Shown here: positions 41,528-50,606 of the stretch, in pieces | Layout of the letters: the number at the start of each line of letters is the position of its first letter | Numbering within the stretch: position 1 is the stretch's first letter | Assembly: GCA_031367505.1 (NCBI GenBank) | Contig: JANLPY010000325.1 | Coordinates: forward strand, 1 to 52,243 | Reading direction: 5' to 3' | Length of the DNA: 52,243 nucleotides | DNA from: JAKFWF01 sp031367505 | GTDB taxonomy: Bacteria > Pseudomonadota > Alphaproteobacteria > Rhizobiales > Hyphomicrobiaceae | The notes under the pieces: generated by a model | The model's database searches: none | Seen by the model: the letters and a program-made list of their open reading frames with translations, nothing else | What the model was told of the DNA's origin: nothing | Program-made: the position numbers and the translations under genes

Positions 41528-42391
41528 ATGCGCATTCTCGTCACCGGTGGCACAGGATTTCTCGGCCGGCATCTTTTGCCGTTGCTGGCCGCTCACGATG
41601 TCGTGGCGCTCACCCGTGGCAAACATGCCGGGCGGCCTCCGTTGCCGCACGTGACATGGTTGCCGATGAATTTGAGTGAGGGGCTCGATTTCAAAGCCCT
41701 GCCGGCCAAGGCCGACGCGATCATTCACTTGGCGCAATCGGATCAATACCGCGATTTTCCATCGGGAGCTGCCGACGTTTTTCGCGTCAACGTCGAGGTT
41801 CCGGCAGCTTTGATGCGCTGGGCGCTCGATGCTGGCGTGTCGCGGGCGGTGTTTGCCTCAACGGGAAGCGTGTACGAGCCGTTCAGCGGAACCTTGCGCG
41901 AGGACGCGGCGGTTAGTCCGGCTGGGCTCTACGGGGCAAGCAAGCTGGCGGCTGAGGCGCTGACACTTGCTTATCAATCGAAGCTGGCCGTGGCGCAGCT
42001 ACGCGTGTTCTTTCTCTATGGCCCGGGCCAGACCAACGTGATGATCTCGCGGCTTATCGATAATGTCCGCAACGGCGTAATGCTCACGCTGCCGCGAGAC
42101 GGAGACGGCCTCGAATTTGTGCCGACATATGTCGAAGATACGGCTCGGGTGTTCGTCAAGGCCTGCGAGGACGAATGGCGTGGAGTGTGGAACGTTGCAA
42201 GCCCACATGCAATTTCGTTTCGAGCGTTGTCGAAAACCATCGGCCGCCACGTTGGCCGGGCGCCGGAGTTTCAACGAAATGACAGTGCTGCTCCGCCGCG
42301 CATGGTTCCAGATTTGGCAAAACTGAGGGCGCAACTCGATATCGGTAATTTTCCCGATGCCGAGCGAGGTTTGACTAAGACAGTCTCGTAA
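41528..42391 (+). CDS. NAD(P)-dependent sugar epimerase/reductase
   Basis: Extended SDR of 287 residues, shorter than its neighbour. The NAD(P) motif is VTGGTGFLGRHLLPLL at 5-20. Catalytic residues lie in FASTGSVYEPF near 113 and YGASKLAAEAL near 138, and FFLYGPGQTN near 160 follows. It lies 9 bp after the first epimerase gene, so the pair forms an operon. It may perform a consecutive step in making one activated sugar, which the divergent methyltransferase could then modify. Confidence 0.9.
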   Translation: MRILVTGGTGFLGRHLLPLLAAHDVVALTRGKHAGRPPLPHVTWLPMNLSEGLDFKALPAKADAIIHLAQSDQYRDFPSGAADVFRVNVEVPAALMRWALDAGVSRAVFASTGSVYEPFSGTLREDAAVSPAGLYGASKLAAEALTLAYQSKLAVAQLRVFFLYGPGQTNVMISRLIDNVRNGVMLTLPRDGDGLEFVPTYVEDTARVFVKACEDEWRGVWNVASPHAISFRALSKTIGRHVGRAPEFQRNDSAAPPRMVPDLAKLRAQLDIGNFPDAERGLTKTVS

Positions 42392-42496
42392 ACGTATCTC
42401 GCGCGCCGTCCCCGACTCATGGCACTTATGCCGGAATGGCGTGTGGGGTTGTTGGACTTGGTGCGCAGGCGGTGTTGCCGCGCGGGGGCTGGGGAC

Positions 42497-43048
42497 ATGT
42501 TGCGCAAGATCTATCTGGCGATGATTTGTCTGTTGGGCGGCGCAGTTGGTTTCGTGTGTACGCTGTTCTGGCTGGATCGTTCATCGGCGGTACCTGTGAA
42601 GGCCGCCTTGACGGTCATTGCCGAACCCGGAAAGGTTGGTGCCGGGGCGACAGCATCGCTGCGTCCGGTGGCGGGCGGAATGGAACTCAAATCCACTTTT
42701 GCCGTGGCAACCGCAGCAGCGAACGTCGATGGCGCCGCCTACATGAGCGTCGATGGTCCACAATTTCCACTGATTTCGGGACGCCATGTCACCGTTGAAT
42801 TGGATGCCACCGCCGACGTGGCGTCCGACGATCAGGCGGCCGAGTTGCAGTACGTTCAAAATGGACTTGGCCAAAGTGGCTGGAAGTCGTTCCCGGTGAA
42901 GCCGGGCCGTCAAACGTATCGCTTTGCCTACGCCGCGCCGACAGATGAGCGAACACCGTCAAAGGTCGACACATTCTGGGTTCGTAGCGATGCCGCGGGG
43001 CGCGGCCGGGCGCTGATTGTTCACGCCGTCCGCCTTTACATCGAATAA
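42497..43048 (+). CDS. Membrane-anchored hypothetical protein
   Basis: No family recognised. From the ATG at 42497 (GGGGCTGGGGAC before it) the 183-residue product begins MLRKIYLAMICLLGG with a single membrane helix to about residue 26 and no clear cleavage site, followed by a periplasmic domain rich in beta-type sequence. An ATG at 42419 would add 26 Arg/Cys-rich residues and lacks a ribosome site. The gene follows the epimerase pair after about 105 bp on the same strand and may belong to that surface-sugar unit. Confidence 0.6.
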   Translation: MLRKIYLAMICLLGGAVGFVCTLFWLDRSSAVPVKAALTVIAEPGKVGAGATASLRPVAGGMELKSTFAVATAAANVDGAAYMSVDGPQFPLISGRHVTVELDATADVASDDQAAELQYVQNGLGQSGWKSFPVKPGRQTYRFAYAAPTDERTPSKVDTFWVRSDAAGRGRALIVHAVRLYIE

Positions 43049-43159
43049 GCCTCAATCGATGTTCCAGCAATTGACGCAGTCCGTGCTCGCAACCGAACCG
43101 CCGGGCTGCTACTGAGGGGGCGGTTGCGGCGCTGGTTTACAGGCGATCTTGGGGGCTTC

Positions 43160-44071
43160 ATGGAACTTGAATTTCACACGCTCGACGTGTTCACTGATCG
43201 TCGCTTCGCCGGCAATCCGCTCGCGGTGGTGCATGGTGCCGATGGTCTGGACACCGCTGCCATGCAGACGATCACGCGCGAATTCAATCTGTCTGAGACG
43301 GTGTTCGTTCTAAAGCCTGAAAATCCGGCCCATTCAGCCAAGATCCGTATTTTTACGCCGGCATCAGAGTTGCCGTTCGCCGGTCACCCGACGGTTGGCA
43401 CTGCTGTTCTCTTGGCTGAACTGCGCGCAGGTTTGCTCAGCGGCGATGCCGACAGCCTCGTTGTGCTGGAGGAAAATATCGGGGTCGTGCGGGTCGGTGT
43501 GCGATTGAAGCAAGGGCAACCAGCGTTCGCGGAATTCGATGCGCCGAAACTGCCGGAAGACGTGGGCCAGCTGCCCGCGACAGAATTGCTGGCGGCAGCG
43601 GTCGGGCTCGATTCCCGCGAAATCGGCTTTTCAAATCACCGGCCGACCCAGTTCTCGGCGGGAGTGCCGTTTACTTTTTTGCCGGTTAGCTCGCTTGCAG
43701 CCGTCGCTCGCGCCGAGATGCAGCCGCAGCGCTGGGCCGACGCATTTGGCAGCGCCAAGGCGGGGAAGATGTCGATTTATACGCAGGAGTCGATCAACCA
43801 GACGTCGGCTTTTCATGCGCGCGTGTTCGCCCCGGCGGCGGGTGTTGCGGAAGATGCAGCGACCGGATCTGCGGCTGCAGCGTTCGCCGGCGCCGTTCAC
43901 CGTTTCGATGGCCTTCGTGATGGTAACCATAAGCGCATTATCGAGCAGGGGTTCGAGATGGGCCGGCCAAGCCATATCTCCCTCGGTATGGAGGTCAACG
44001 GCGGGAAATTGACGTCGGTGCGGATCGGCGGCAGTGCAGTGCGGGTTAGCGAAGGCAGAATTCGGGTTTGA
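43160..44071 (+). CDS. PhzF family isomerase
   Basis: A 303-residue protein of the diaminopimelate-epimerase-like fold. The ATG at 43160 has GGGGG before it and starts the family sequence MELEFHTLDVFTDRRFAGNPLAV split over residues 1-25; an in-frame start at 43124 adds 12 unrelated residues. The catalytic Glu lies in NLSETVFV near 46. The two ligand loops are FAGHPTVGTA near 76 and EDAATGSAAAAFAGAV near 240. Reactions of most family members are unknown, and phenazine genes are absent here. Confidence 0.93.
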   Translation: MELEFHTLDVFTDRRFAGNPLAVVHGADGLDTAAMQTITREFNLSETVFVLKPENPAHSAKIRIFTPASELPFAGHPTVGTAVLLAELRAGLLSGDADSLVVLEENIGVVRVGVRLKQGQPAFAEFDAPKLPEDVGQLPATELLAAAVGLDSREIGFSNHRPTQFSAGVPFTFLPVSSLAAVARAEMQPQRWADAFGSAKAGKMSIYTQESINQTSAFHARVFAPAAGVAEDAATGSAAAAFAGAVHRFDGLRDGNHKRIIEQGFEMGRPSHISLGMEVNGGKLTSVRIGGSAVRVSEGRIRV

Positions 44072-44124
44072 TATTTGGTGCGCGCTCTTTGAGAAGCGGC
44101 GCATCATTTCTTGCGTCATAGCCC

Positions 44125-44153
44125 TTGCTTTTGCCGTCGATGTTCGGCTTTAT
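44125..44153 (+). promoter_or_regulatory. Predicted promoter of the leuA leader
   Basis: TTGCTT (44125-44130) and CTTTAT (44148-44153) are separated by exactly 17 bases, close to the alphaproteobacterial TTGAC-N17-CTATAT pattern. A start near 44160 would leave about 38 bases before the leader peptide. Confidence 0.5.
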
Positions 44154-44197
44154 GGACAATATCAGCGTCTGGTTCGGGCGCACGTGGATACAACTTG

Positions 44198-44290
44198 ATG
44201 CGCGGCAACACGATCATGATCTGGACGCAGGGAACGCCATTGGCGGCCTGTGCAGATCTGCGCGCGCTCCTTCTGCTTATCAGCCCCTGA
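44198..44290 (+). CDS. Predicted leucine attenuator leader peptide (leuL-like)
   Basis: A 30-codon frame from ATG 44198 to TGA 44288-44290 ends with the run DLRALLLLISP: four consecutive leucines (CTC CTT CTG CTT) then Ile, with six leucines in all. It lies between a promoter-like sequence and leuA. Scarcity of charged tRNA-Leu would stall the ribosome at the run and change the downstream fold, as in enterobacterial leuL. The ribosome site is weak (GGATACAACTTG). The 334-bp gap between the PhzF gene and leuA contains no other gene. Confidence 0.6.
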   Translation: MRGNTIMIWTQGTPLAACADLRALLLLISP

Positions 44291-44334
44291 GTTTCGACAG
44301 TTCGGGCTTAGCGCCGCGGACGGAGCCTCAGGGG
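44284..44334 (+). promoter_or_regulatory. Stem overlapping the leader stop codon, candidate attenuator
   Basis: CCCCTGAG (44284-44291) overlaps the leader stop codon and pairs perfectly with CTCAGGGG (44327-44334); GGCT/AGCC can add a second stem inside. A ribosome reaching the stop would cover the left arm, while one stalled at the Leu run would leave it free. No T-run follows, so the control may act through Rho or through translation. Confidence 0.5.
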
Positions 44335-44405
44335 ACGAAATACTCACCGACTGAAGGGAACAACCCGGCAGCCGCAGGCGCCGCACATCGAAACGGAAAT
44401 CAGCC

Positions 44406-45989
44406 ATGACCACGACCTCAACGTCCAAAGACCGCGTATTCATCTTCGACACCACATTGCGCGATGGTGAACAGTGTCCCGGCGCCACCATGACGTTCGA
44501 GGAAAAGCTCGAAGTGGCGGACCTGCTCGAACACATGGGCGTTGATATCATCGAAGCCGGATTCCCAATCGCCTCGGATGGTGATTTCGAAGCGGTTTCG
44601 GCGATTGCAAAACGTATCAAGAATTCGACCGTTACCGGGCTGGCTCGCGCTGGCATGAAGGACATCGATCGTGCGGGCGAAGCGGTGAAAGGTGCGGCTC
44701 GCCCGCGCGTCCACACCTTCTTGTCCACCTCGCCGGTGCATATGAAGTATAAACTCCAGAAGGAGCCGGCCGAAGTGCTGGCGATGGTAACGGCATCGGT
44801 GACGCGCGCCCGCAATTGGGTGCCGGACGTCGAATGGTCGGCGGAAGATGGCACGCGCACCGAGATCGATTTTCTGTGCCAGTGCGTCGATGCGGCGATC
44901 AAGGCAGGCGCCACAACGATCAACATTCCAGATACCGTCGGCTACACCACGCCGGACGAATACCGTGCGCTGTTTCGCACCGTACGCGAGCGCGTCGTCA
45001 ACTCGGACAAGGCGATTTTTTCCGTGCATTGCCATAACGATCTCGGCATGGCGGTCGCGAACTCTTTGGCCGGTCTCGAAGGTGGCGCGCGTCAGATCGA
45101 ATGCACCATCAACGGCATTGGCGAGCGGGCGGGCAACGCTGCACTCGAAGAAATCGTGATGGCGATCAAGACGCGCAACGACGTTCTGCGTTATGATTGT
45201 CGCGTCGATACGACGATGCTCAATCGCGCGTCTAAATTGGTGTCGGCGGCGACCTCGTTTCCAGTGCAATACAACAAGGCGATCGTCGGACGCAATGCGT
45301 TCGCACACGAGAGCGGCATCCATCAGGATGGCATGCTGAAGCATACGCAGACGTATGAGATCATGACGCCGGAAAGCGTCGGCGTATCGAAAACGTCGTT
45401 GGTGATGGGCAAGCACTCGGGTCGCGCCGCCTTCCGCAACAAGCTGCAGGAGTTGGGCTACGAGCTCGGCGACAATCAGTTGGAAGATGCGTTCACCCGG
45501 TTAAAGACACTCGCCGATCGCAAGAAGCACATCTACGACGAGGACATCGAGGCGCTGGTCGATGAAGGTATTGCCACGGCAACGGATCGCATCAAGGTGG
45601 TCGCGCTGATCATCATCGCCGGCACCATGGGTCCGCAGTCGGCGACGCTGACGCTCGATATCGATGGCGTCGAAAAGACGGTACAGGCAACCGGTAATGG
45701 TCCGGTCGATGCGACGTTTAACGCGATCCACAAGCTGGTGCCGCATCGGGCAACCCTGGAGCTTTACCAGGTACACGCGGTAACGCACGGCACCGACGCG
45801 CAGGCAGAGGTATCGGTCAGGTTGCACGAGGAGGGGCGGACGGTGACAGCAAAGGCTGCTGATCCCGACACGCTGGTCGCGTCGGCCAAGGCCTACATCG
45901 GTGCGCTCAATAAGCTTTTGATCAAGCGGCAACGCGAGACGACGCCTCAGTCGACAACTGAGGAGCGCATCCGCCTCGGAGGTGTTTAA
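44406..45989 (+). CDS. leuA: 2-isopropylmalate synthase LeuA
   Basis: Condenses acetyl-CoA with 2-oxoisovalerate in the first step of leucine synthesis. The 527-residue length is normal. Catalytic barrel motifs: FDTTLRDGEQCPGATM at 14-29, HCHNDLGMAVANSLAG near 215 (metal histidines), ESGIHQDGML near 305. The C-terminal regulatory domain (about 400-500), which binds leucine as feedback inhibitor, is present. Followed by a short C-terminal tail ending TEERIRLGGV. mreB begins 191 bp later; leuA may have its own transcript. Confidence 0.97.
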   Translation: MTTTSTSKDRVFIFDTTLRDGEQCPGATMTFEEKLEVADLLEHMGVDIIEAGFPIASDGDFEAVSAIAKRIKNSTVTGLARAGMKDIDRAGEAVKGAARPRVHTFLSTSPVHMKYKLQKEPAEVLAMVTASVTRARNWVPDVEWSAEDGTRTEIDFLCQCVDAAIKAGATTINIPDTVGYTTPDEYRALFRTVRERVVNSDKAIFSVHCHNDLGMAVANSLAGLEGGARQIECTINGIGERAGNAALEEIVMAIKTRNDVLRYDCRVDTTMLNRASKLVSAATSFPVQYNKAIVGRNAFAHESGIHQDGMLKHTQTYEIMTPESVGVSKTSLVMGKHSGRAAFRNKLQELGYELGDNQLEDAFTRLKTLADRKKHIYDEDIEALVDEGIATATDRIKVVALIIIAGTMGPQSATLTLDIDGVEKTVQATGNGPVDATFNAIHKLVPHRATLELYQVHAVTHGTDAQAEVSVRLHEEGRTVTAKAADPDTLVASAKAYIGALNKLLIKRQRETTPQSTTEERIRLGGV

Positions 45990-46013
45990 CTCCTTTTCGA
46001 GTGGTGGAAATAG

Positions 46014-46041
46014 CCGGTTGGGCCGGTAACGATCCAACCGG
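46014..46041 (+). terminator. Hairpin after leuA
   Basis: CCGGTTGG (46014-46021) and CCAACCGG (46034-46041) pair perfectly with a 12-base loop, 24 bp after the leuA stop. No T-run follows; it could be a Rho-assisted stop or a message-end stabiliser. Confidence 0.4.
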
Positions 46042-46180
46042 TTGAGGCCCGCAATCGAGGGCTGCCACAAAAAGGCGCAACGCGTACGGCATATGCTTTG
46101 CTATGCTATAGACTACGGTTCTGCATCCACGTTTGGAACGAAACGGGATCGCAGCCGGTTTCACCAGTAAGGTTGGGCGT

Positions 46181-47218
46181 ATGCTTTCGGCCGTTTCAGG
46201 CGTATTTTCCGACGACATTGCAATCGATCTGGGTACGGCCAATACGCTCGTGCACGTGATCGGTCGCGGAACGATCATCGATGAGCCGTCGGTTGTCGCC
46301 ATTCGGTCCCACAATGGAACGCGCGAGGTGCTGGCAGTCGGCCACAAAGCCAAGATGATGCTGGGGCGGACGCCTGAGTCGATCGAGACGATTAGACCGC
46401 TTCGCGATGGTGTCATTGCCGATTTTATCGCGACGGAAGAAATGCTCCGCCAGTTCATTGGCCGCGCCAAGTCAGCGATGGGGTTCCGCCGGCCGCGCAT
46501 TCTGATTTGTGTGCCGGCAGGCGCGACCCCGGTCGAGCGACGCGCCGTGTACGAGACCGCGGTATCGGCCGGCGCCCGTCGCGTATTCTTGATTGAGGAA
46601 CCGGTGGCCGCTTCGCTAGGCGCTGGTCTGCCGATCGATGATCCAACCGGTTCGATGGTGCTCGACATCGGTGGCGGCACGACCGATATCGCGGTGCTGT
46701 CACTGGGTGGCGTGGTGCAGGCGCGTTCGCTCAGGTGCGCGGGCAACGCCATGGATGAAGCAATCATCCGCTACGTGCGCCGCAAGCACCAGCTGCTGAT
46801 CGGCGAGGCCAACGCCGAGCGCATCAAGATCGAGGCGGGTAGTGCGATGATGCAGCCGGACGGGCGCTCCGCCGAGATCCACATTCGCGGGCGGGACCTG
46901 CGCCAGGGGCGTCCGAAAAGCATCGTGCTTGGGCCGCAGGACATTGCCGAAGCGTTGGAAGATCCGATCGAAGAGATCGCCGAGTTTACACAACGCGCAT
47001 TGGAAGATCTGCCGCCGGAGGTGTCGACCGACATTTGCGAGCGCGGCATTTATCTGAGTGGCGGTGGCGCACTGCTGGATCAACTCGACAAGGAACTGGA
47101 GCGCCGGGTCGGCGTGAAATTCATTGTGCCAGCCGAGCCCATGCAGTGCGTTGTTCGTGGAACGGCGGCGGTCCTTGCAGACTTATCCAAGCGCGAACAT
47201 CTTTTGATCAAGCCATAA
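46181..47218 (+). CDS. mreB: Rod shape-determining protein MreB
   Basis: Actin-like ATPase that forms membrane filaments and guides lateral cell-wall synthesis. The ATG at 46181 gives 345 residues, the usual length, with AAGGTTGGGCG before it; an upstream TTG at 46133 would add 16 residues absent from the family. Actin-fold nucleotide motifs: DLGTANTLVHV at 16-26, LDIGGGTTDIAVLSLGG near 161 and LSGGGALLDQLD near 289. It heads the mreBCD-mrdA-rodA unit. Note SLRCAGNAMDEAIIRYVRR near 183, as expected. Confidence 0.97.
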   Translation: MLSAVSGVFSDDIAIDLGTANTLVHVIGRGTIIDEPSVVAIRSHNGTREVLAVGHKAKMMLGRTPESIETIRPLRDGVIADFIATEEMLRQFIGRAKSAMGFRRPRILICVPAGATPVERRAVYETAVSAGARRVFLIEEPVAASLGAGLPIDDPTGSMVLDIGGGTTDIAVLSLGGVVQARSLRCAGNAMDEAIIRYVRRKHQLLIGEANAERIKIEAGSAMMQPDGRSAEIHIRGRDLRQGRPKSIVLGPQDIAEALEDPIEEIAEFTQRALEDLPPEVSTDICERGIYLSGGGALLDQLDKELERRVGVKFIVPAEPMQCVVRGTAAVLADLSKREHLLIKP

Positions 47219-47258
47219 CCACAAGCTAGACGACACCGAAAGAGTGCTTAACTCCACA

Positions 47259-48215
47259 ATGGTTCAATTGCGCCGCGATGTTTATTCGAGAAATACGCCG
47301 GCGTTGCGGACGGCTGGCGCGCGTGCGGACGGGGGCCGGCCCGGAATCGTTTTCTTCCTCGTGTTTCTGTCGATCGCGCTGCTGTTCTTAAGCCGATTGC
47401 AGCACAGTTACGTTTCCGAACTGCGGTTGCATTTGGCGGAATTAATGGCGCCAGCATTGAAGGCAGCGATCGTGCCAATCGAGCCTTTGAAGCGAGCTGG
47501 ACAGCGGATCTCTGCTTACGCTGAATTGTTCGGCGAACTGGATCGGCTTCGAACTGAAAACCAGAAGTTACGCGGCTGGGAGTGGCGTGCGCGAGAAACA
47601 GAGCGCAAGGCCGAGCAACTTGGAAGGCTTTCCCGTGTGGTCGACGAGCCCGGTCTCGCCTTCGCAACCGCACGCCTGGTCGCCGACTCCAGTGGTCCAT
47701 TCGTTCGAACAGCTATGCTCGGGCTCGGCCGCGCCAATGGCACCAAAGCCGGTTATCCCGTCATCAACGCCGACGGTCTGGTCGGACGCATTGTCGAGAC
47801 GGGCGCGCGCGTGTCGCGGGTGCTTCTTGTAACCGACATCAACAGCCGCATCCCGGTTCAAGTGGGCCGAGCCGGTATCCGCGCAGTCTTGTTCGGCGAT
47901 AACGGTCCAGCTCCTCGTCTCACATATCTGCCGCCGGCGGAGCGGATCGAAGCTGGCGACGAAGTCTTCACCTCAGGCGTTGGCGGACTATTCCCGCGCG
48001 GGCTCAGAATCGGCACGGTGATCGAAGATGGCACCAATTTCCGCGTGGTCCCGCACGCCCGTCTGGGCGAATTGGATTATGTCAGTATGCTGTTTTTTGA
48101 GAGCCCGGCTCTCGAAATGGCTGATGAGGAAAAGCTTGGCCGTAGCCGCGACGCGTCGGTACGCAAGGCCGCCGCAGGTGCCGTCTCCTCCGATCAGGGC
48201 ACCCGCGCGCCATGA
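47259..48215 (+). CDS. mreC: Rod shape-determining protein MreC
   Basis: Inner-membrane protein with a periplasmic coiled coil and beta domains; it links the MreB filament to PBP2. About 318 residues from the ATG at 47259; a GTG at 47244 is a possible earlier start, and neither has a good ribosome site. One membrane helix (about residues 28-46) is followed by a coiled coil with LFGELDRLRTENQKLRGWEW near 90 and then the beta part (YPVINADGLVGRIVETG near 165, VTDINSRIPVQVG near 190, FTSGVGGLFPRGLRIGTV near 238). The last 30 residues are low-complexity. The stop overlaps mreD (ATGA). Confidence 0.94.
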   Translation: MVQLRRDVYSRNTPALRTAGARADGGRPGIVFFLVFLSIALLFLSRLQHSYVSELRLHLAELMAPALKAAIVPIEPLKRAGQRISAYAELFGELDRLRTENQKLRGWEWRARETERKAEQLGRLSRVVDEPGLAFATARLVADSSGPFVRTAMLGLGRANGTKAGYPVINADGLVGRIVETGARVSRVLLVTDINSRIPVQVGRAGIRAVLFGDNGPAPRLTYLPPAERIEAGDEVFTSGVGGLFPRGLRIGTVIEDGTNFRVVPHARLGELDYVSMLFFESPALEMADEEKLGRSRDASVRKAAAGAVSSDQGTRAP

Positions 48216-48727
48216 CTTTTTCAATCAAACATTTGCTCCCGGGGTTTAGCGTCGTGCTTCTGACGCTGCTGTCAGCCTTGCCGTGGGGACTGCCTTCGGA
48301 GGCGCGGTTTTTCCTGCCTCTGCTGCCCTACACAGCAATCCACTTCTGGGCCGTTCGCCGGCCAAACCTGATGCCGGAGTGGTTGGTGTTTGCAGCCGGT
48401 CTTGCGACCGATGTCTTGACACACGGGCCGCTTGGATTTTGGTCGCTGATCTTTCTCATCGGCTACATTATGGTTAACCTGACCGGACTGTTGCCCTTCG
48501 AGGGAGTTGCCGCGCGTTGGTTCAATTTCTGCGCGACGTTGCTCGTGTTGAGCGTAGCGCAATGGTTGATCGCGTCGGCATACTTCTTGGACTTCGTCGA
48601 ATGGACGCCGCTTCTACGCAGCGCAGTCGCGGCAGCGCTGATATACCCGCTCATCGGGTTGGCGTTTCGCCCGCTCAACCGGCTTTGGTCGCGCCCGGGA
48701 AACTCCAGATTAGCTCGGGGAGTTTGA
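48212..48727 (+). CDS. mreD: Rod shape-determining protein MreD
   Basis: Small polytopic inner-membrane protein of the elongation machinery; 171 residues with about five helices. WLVFAAGLATDVLTHGPLGFWSLIFL (split here around residues 58-83) is the typical MreD central segment, carrying the conserved Asp and Gly residues. The ATG overlaps the mreC stop by 4 bp, and mrdA follows after 6 bp. The family is poorly conserved in sequence; the call rests mainly on hydrophobicity, this segment and position. Confidence 0.92.
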   Translation: MTFSIKHLLPGFSVVLLTLLSALPWGLPSEARFFLPLLPYTAIHFWAVRRPNLMPEWLVFAAGLATDVLTHGPLGFWSLIFLIGYIMVNLTGLLPFEGVAARWFNFCATLLVLSVAQWLIASAYFLDFVEWTPLLRSAVAAALIYPLIGLAFRPLNRLWSRPGNSRLARGV

Positions 48728-48733
48728 ACCGCA

Positions 48734-50602
48734 ATGTTCGGCAACCAGGTTGATGATGACGTCGAACAACGAGCAAAATTTTCGCGGCGCGCGCTGTTGG
48801 TCGGCGGCGGGCAGGCGGTGGCGTTTGGTGGATTGATTGCAAAACTCTATCAGTTGCAAGTCACCGAGGCGACGCGATACGGGCCGCTGGCCGATGAAAA
48901 CCGCATCAACGTGCAGCTCGTGGCGCCCATTCGCGGGCGGATTCTCGATCGCTACGGGGTTGTGCTGGCGGGCAATGAAGAGGGGTTTCGCGCGGTTCTA
49001 ATTCCGTCATTGGCCGGCAACGTGGCGCTGGTGCTGGAACAATTGGCACGCATCATTCCCGTTTCATCGGACGACAAGGAGCGGTTGATCGCCCGTGCGC
49101 GGCGGCAGCAGCCAAACGTGCCGCTGATAGTTTCCAGCGACCTTACTTTCGAGCAGATCGCCAGCGTGAACTTGATGGCCCCGCAACTTCCCGGTGTCCA
49201 GATCGAGGTGGCGGCCGCGCGCAAATATATCGGTGGCGATATCGTTGGCCATGTCGTGGGCCACGTCGGCAGCGTTGAGCGCATCAGCATCGATGATGAT
49301 CCGTTGTTGCGATTGCCCGGTCTCAAAATCGGCCGAACCGGCGTTGAGCGCGGCATGGACGAGCGGCTGCGCGGGCAGGCAGGCACCATACGTCACGAAA
49401 TCGACGTGCGCGGCCGGATCGTGCGCACGTTGTCGGAGACAGAGCCGGTCCGCGGCGACGACATCGCGCTCACGATCGACAGCGAATTGCAGCGCGCGGT
49501 ATCGGCAAGGTTATCGCGTGAGCGGCGTGCATCAGCGGTCGCCATCGATACGACGTCGGGCGATGTCGTGATGATGGTATCCGTGCCGACCCATGATCCT
49601 GGCGATCTGGTGAAGGGCGTGACCGCCCGCACGTTTGAGAAATTGCGTGAGAGCGGTAACGATCCAATGGTCAATCGGGCCATTCGTGGTCTCTATCCGC
49701 CAGGCTCGACATTCAAAATGGTGACCGCGCTGGCAGCGCTCGAAGCAGGGGTGATCGAGCTTAACAGCCGGATCACTTGCGAGGGACAAACTGAGCTCGC
49801 GGGCCAAGTATTCCGCTGCTGGAAACGCACTGGGCATGGCGCGTGTGATTTTCATCGGGCGCTACGCGAGAGCTGCGACTGTTATTTCTACGAGATCGCA
49901 CATCGTGCCGGGATCGAAGCCATAGCCGTCATGGGGCGCCGGCTGGGGTTTGGCCAGACGTATGATACCGGACTTGCGCATCAAAAAGCCGGCGTCATGC
50001 CCGATCCAGCCTGGAAGCGGGGCCGCTTCAATAAGGCGTGGCTTGGTGGTGAGACGCTGTTGGCCGGCATTGGTCAGGGTTACGTGCTGACGACGCCGTT
50101 GCAGCTCGCGGTGATGACGGCCCGGATCGCGACCGGCCGAGCAATCGTCCCGCAGCTGGTCCGGCCTGAAGCGGGTATGGTGCCGGCCTCGTTCGGTAGC
50201 CTGGAATTGAAACCTCGTTTGCTCGATGCCGTCCGCAAAGGCATGAGCGCCGTTGTCAACGAAGAAGGCGGGACCGGAGCCAAGACGAGGCTGGATGATG
50301 GCCAACCGTTGGTTGCTGGCAAGACCGGTACGTCGCAAGTCGCGCGCGCATCGGCCGATCGCAACGGTGCCGAACTCGCATGGGAACAGCGAGACCATGC
50401 GCTGTTCGTCGCCTACGTTCCCGCCAACAATCCAAAGTATGCAATCTCAGTCGTCGTCGAACACGGCGGCGGTGGCGGAGCAACCGCTGGTCCCGTGATG
50501 CGTGACATTATTACGGAAGTCCTGGCGCGAGATCCGGCTGCGCGGCGGTCCTACCCGGATGTAACGAGGGTGGACCCAGCTGGCCGGGCGAAGGAGGGCT
50601 GA
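48734..50602 (+). CDS. mrdA: Penicillin-binding protein 2 (MrdA), peptidoglycan DD-transpeptidase
   Basis: Class B transpeptidase that cross-links lateral wall peptidoglycan, working with RodA. 622 residues: a short N-terminus, one membrane anchor (about 22-40), the pedestal domain (PIRGRILDRYGVVLAGN near 65, ARKYIGGDIVGHVVGHVG near 160, GRTGVERGMDERLRG near 200), then the transpeptidase. The active site is intact: SxxK as Ser325-T-F-Lys328 (PPGSTFKM), SxD as Ser380-Cys-Asp382, and Lys530-Thr-Gly (AGKTGTSQV). A Cys-rich segment (RITCEGQTELAGQVFRCWKR near 345) resembles that of other PBP2s. Confidence 0.97.
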   Translation: MFGNQVDDDVEQRAKFSRRALLVGGGQAVAFGGLIAKLYQLQVTEATRYGPLADENRINVQLVAPIRGRILDRYGVVLAGNEEGFRAVLIPSLAGNVALVLEQLARIIPVSSDDKERLIARARRQQPNVPLIVSSDLTFEQIASVNLMAPQLPGVQIEVAAARKYIGGDIVGHVVGHVGSVERISIDDDPLLRLPGLKIGRTGVERGMDERLRGQAGTIRHEIDVRGRIVRTLSETEPVRGDDIALTIDSELQRAVSARLSRERRASAVAIDTTSGDVVMMVSVPTHDPGDLVKGVTARTFEKLRESGNDPMVNRAIRGLYPPGSTFKMVTALAALEAGVIELNSRITCEGQTELAGQVFRCWKRTGHGACDFHRALRESCDCYFYEIAHRAGIEAIAVMGRRLGFGQTYDTGLAHQKAGVMPDPAWKRGRFNKAWLGGETLLAGIGQGYVLTTPLQLAVMTARIATGRAIVPQLVRPEAGMVPASFGSLELKPRLLDAVRKGMSAVVNEEGGTGAKTRLDDGQPLVAGKTGTSQVARASADRNGAELAWEQRDHALFVAYVPANNPKYAISVVVEHGGGGGATAGPVMRDIITEVLARDPAARRSYPDVTRVDPAGRAKEG

Positions 50603-50606
50603 AAAG

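Noticed and set aside
46133..46180. Longer mreB start at a TTG.
   Set aside because: The extra 16 residues are not part of MreB proteins, and the ATG at 46181 gives the standard 345-residue length.
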